Source: CAIVVT01 sp963757265 (GTDB taxonomy: Bacteria; Acidobacteriota; Terriglobia; Bryobacterales; Bryobacteraceae). From it: a stretch of 64,000 nucleotides of DNA. The notes beneath the pieces are model-generated. The model worked only from the letters and a program-made list of their open reading frames with translations. It searched no databases and was not told the origin of the DNA. Numbering within the stretch: position 1 is the first letter of the stretch; each line of letters begins with the position of its first letter. Made by a program: the position numbers and the translations under genes. This document shows positions 62,601-64,000 of the stretch, in pieces. The stretch spans positions 248,001-312,000 of the forward strand of contig CAVWRA010000006.1 of NCBI GenBank assembly GCA_963757265.1, given 5' to 3'.

Positions 62601-64000
62601 ATGAGACGTTTCTATCCCATGATCGCCAGCGCGTTGTGCGCACTTCTGATGAGCCCGATGGGCTTCGCGCAGTCCGCGCCGAGCCCGGCCGCGCCCTCCG
62701 GCGCGGGCCACACCAGTTCCATCAGCGACCAGCCGCAGGTGCCGCGCGCCGCGGGCGATGCTGTCACCCGTGGTTTCCGGGCGCCAACGATCCCGCCCAT
62801 CAACATGCAGAACTCCAACCGGCTGGAGTCGCTGATCCGCGCTGGCAAGTTGTACCTGTCGCTGCAGGACGCCATCGCGCTGGCGCTCGAAAACAACATC
62901 GATCTCGAGGTGGCGCGCTATGGGCCGCAGATCGCGCAATCGGATTTCCTGCGCGCCAAGGCCGGCGGCTTGCTGCGCGGCGTGCCGTCGAGCGTCAGCG
63001 CGGCGCCCAGTTCGGCCGCCGTGCAGGCCGGCGGGGGCACTTCCTCCAGCGGCGCCTCCACGGGCGGCGGCAGCACTTCCGCCGCTTCGACCACCGGCGG
63101 AACCGTCATCACCCAGACCGGCACTTCGATTCCCGTGCTCGATCCGCTGGTCTATTTTCAGAGCGCGCTGAGCCACGTCTCCTCGCCCCAGGCCAACACG
63201 ATCACGGCCGGCACTTCCTCGCTGGCTTACGACTCCCGGAGCTATACCGAAGCCTACCAGCAGTCGTTTCTCACCGGCACCACCGTGAGCGCCGACTACC
63301 AGCAGATCTACACCTCCACCAACAGCCCGTTCAACACTCTCAATCCCAACACCAGCGGCACGGCGGCCATCCAGATCAGCCAGAATCTGCTGCAAGGCTT
63401 CGGCCTGGCCGTCAACAACCGCAACATCCGCGTGGCCAAGAACAACATCCATTTCTCGAACCTGGTCTTTCAACAGCAGGTCAACGTCACCGTGGCCGGC
63501 GTGATCGGCCTGTATTGGGATCTGGTCAGCGACCGCGAGGATGTGCTGGTGAAACAGAAGGCCCTGGATGTTGCCAAACAGTTCTACGAGGACAATAAGA
63601 AGCAGGTCGAGATCGGGACCCTGGCGCCGATCGAAGTGGTGCGCGCCGAGGCCAATGTCGCCACGGCCGAACAGGACCTGACCAACTCCGAGACCGTGCT
63701 GCTGCAGCAGGAAACCGTCATCAAGGACTACCTCAGCCGCAACGGCGTGGCCAGCCCTTCGGTGGCGCTGGTGCGCGTGATTCCGACCGACCACCTGGTC
63801 AAGCCCGAGGGCGAATACACCGAGAAGCTCGAGAACCTGGTGGACGCGGCGCTGAAGCTGCGTCCCGAGCTCGCCCAGGCGCACGTCAATGTGCTGAACG
63901 CCAAGATCGGCCTCGCCGGCAGCCGCAATGCGCTGCTGCCCACCTTGTCGGCGTCGGGCTTTGTGGCCGACACCGGCCTGGTCGGGAGCGTGAACTCAGT
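62601..64000 (+). CDS. TolC-family outer membrane efflux protein (partial, runs off the edge)
   Basis: The frame from ATG 62601 stays open to the window end (466 codons). It has a signal peptide (MRRFYPMIASALCALLMSP...), then LYLSLQDAIALALENNIDLE, the classic start of TolC-type repeats. Further on are FYEDNKKQVEIGTLAPIEV and LRAEANVATAEQDL-like helices. Between them lies a Gly/Ser/Thr-rich insertion (about residues 125-175), which may be an exposed loop. TolC proteins form outer membrane exit channels for pumps. The partner pump genes would be to the right of this window. Confidence 0.88.
   Translation, partial: MRRFYPMIASALCALLMSPMGFAQSAPSPAAPSGAGHTSSISDQPQVPRAAGDAVTRGFRAPTIPPINMQNSNRLESLIRAGKLYLSLQDAIALALENNIDLEVARYGPQIAQSDFLRAKAGGLLRGVPSSVSAAPSSAAVQAGGGTSSSGASTGGGSTSAASTTGGTVITQTGTSIPVLDPLVYFQSALSHVSSPQANTITAGTSSLAYDSRSYTEAYQQSFLTGTTVSADYQQIYTSTNSPFNTLNPNTSGTAAIQISQNLLQGFGLAVNNRNIRVAKNNIHFSNLVFQQQVNVTVAGVIGLYWDLVSDREDVLVKQKALDVAKQFYEDNKKQVEIGTLAPIEVVRAEANVATAEQDLTNSETVLLQQETVIKDYLSRNGVASPSVALVRVIPTDHLVKPEGEYTEKLENLVDAALKLRPELAQAHVNVLNAKIGLAGSRNALLPTLSASGFVADTGLVGSVNS

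Overview
The window is high-G+C bacterial chromosomal DNA with tightly packed genes. Many consecutive genes share an ATGA or similar start/stop overlap. Gene content (Thermus-type isocitrate dehydrogenase, PPC-domain secreted proteins, a TM2-like membrane protein, a group 3b-type [NiFe]-hydrogenase, system I cytochrome c maturation, many toxin-antitoxin pairs and dispersed short repeats) suggests a free-living Acidobacteriota, perhaps of the Solibacter/Bryobacter kind. That placement is inference from protein flavour; there is no rRNA here to test it.

Layout. 0-2.7 kb: an IS1182-type insertion sequence with candidate inverted repeats, flanked by small unknown ORFs. 2.8-5.7 kb (minus): adenylate kinase, then an aminotransferase and a fumarylacetoacetase-family protein that overlap. 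5.7-8.8 kb (plus): tRNA-Glu(CTC) and a two-gene, split version of the fused acyl-CoA mutase IcmF. 8.8-9.4 kb: a VapBC pair. 9.5-14.5 kb (minus): a six-gene operon for a bidirectional [NiFe]-hydrogenase, including a free-standing cyclic-nucleotide-binding domain protein and the maturation protease. 15-18.9 kb (minus): M24 peptidase, accB, accC and an ABC ATPase. 19-26.4 kb (plus): a TPR/PPC membrane protein, an amidohydrolase, a Tat-type aldo/keto reductase, an ECF sigma/anti-sigma/secreted-protein operon and rhamnulokinase. 26.4-31.1 kb: a repeat element, a secreted unknown, an MNT/HEPN pair, clpP, an Rrf2 regulator and an inositol-phosphatase family protein. 31.2-38.6 kb (plus): DUF1015 protein, acyl-CoA synthetase, isocitrate dehydrogenase, purE, L-2-hydroxyglutarate oxidase and an unknown. 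38.7-45.4 kb: GH27 alpha-galactosidase (minus), then larC, metG, tatD and a polyprenyl diphosphate synthase.

45.4-52.3 kb is a complete-looking cytochrome c maturation operon ccmE-F-H-(CcmI-like zinc ribbon)-(secreted carboxypeptidase-regulatory-like protein)-A-B-C-D. CcmE is the CxxxY variant and CcmH has an unusual CQCGC active-site region. ccmD is a 54-residue ORF.

52.3-62.6 kb is an accessory, partly decayed region: a ManD/RspA-like gene with three frameshifts, a roughly 1.3-kb segment bounded by a 34-bp direct repeat of that gene's 3' end, two HicBA modules (one hicA frameshifted), a methyltransferase-like membrane protein, a second copy of the 238-bp repeat element seen at 26.5 kb, a pyrE-truA-nucleoside hydrolase operon (last gene frameshifted), and a REP-associated transposase with its own REP sequences. 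A TolC-family outer membrane protein runs off the right edge.

The strongest leads are the split IcmF, the paired 238-bp elements with conserved ends, the insertion bounded by a duplicated gene end, the variant Ccm operon, and the transposase/REP family with a related repeat pair 37 kb away.
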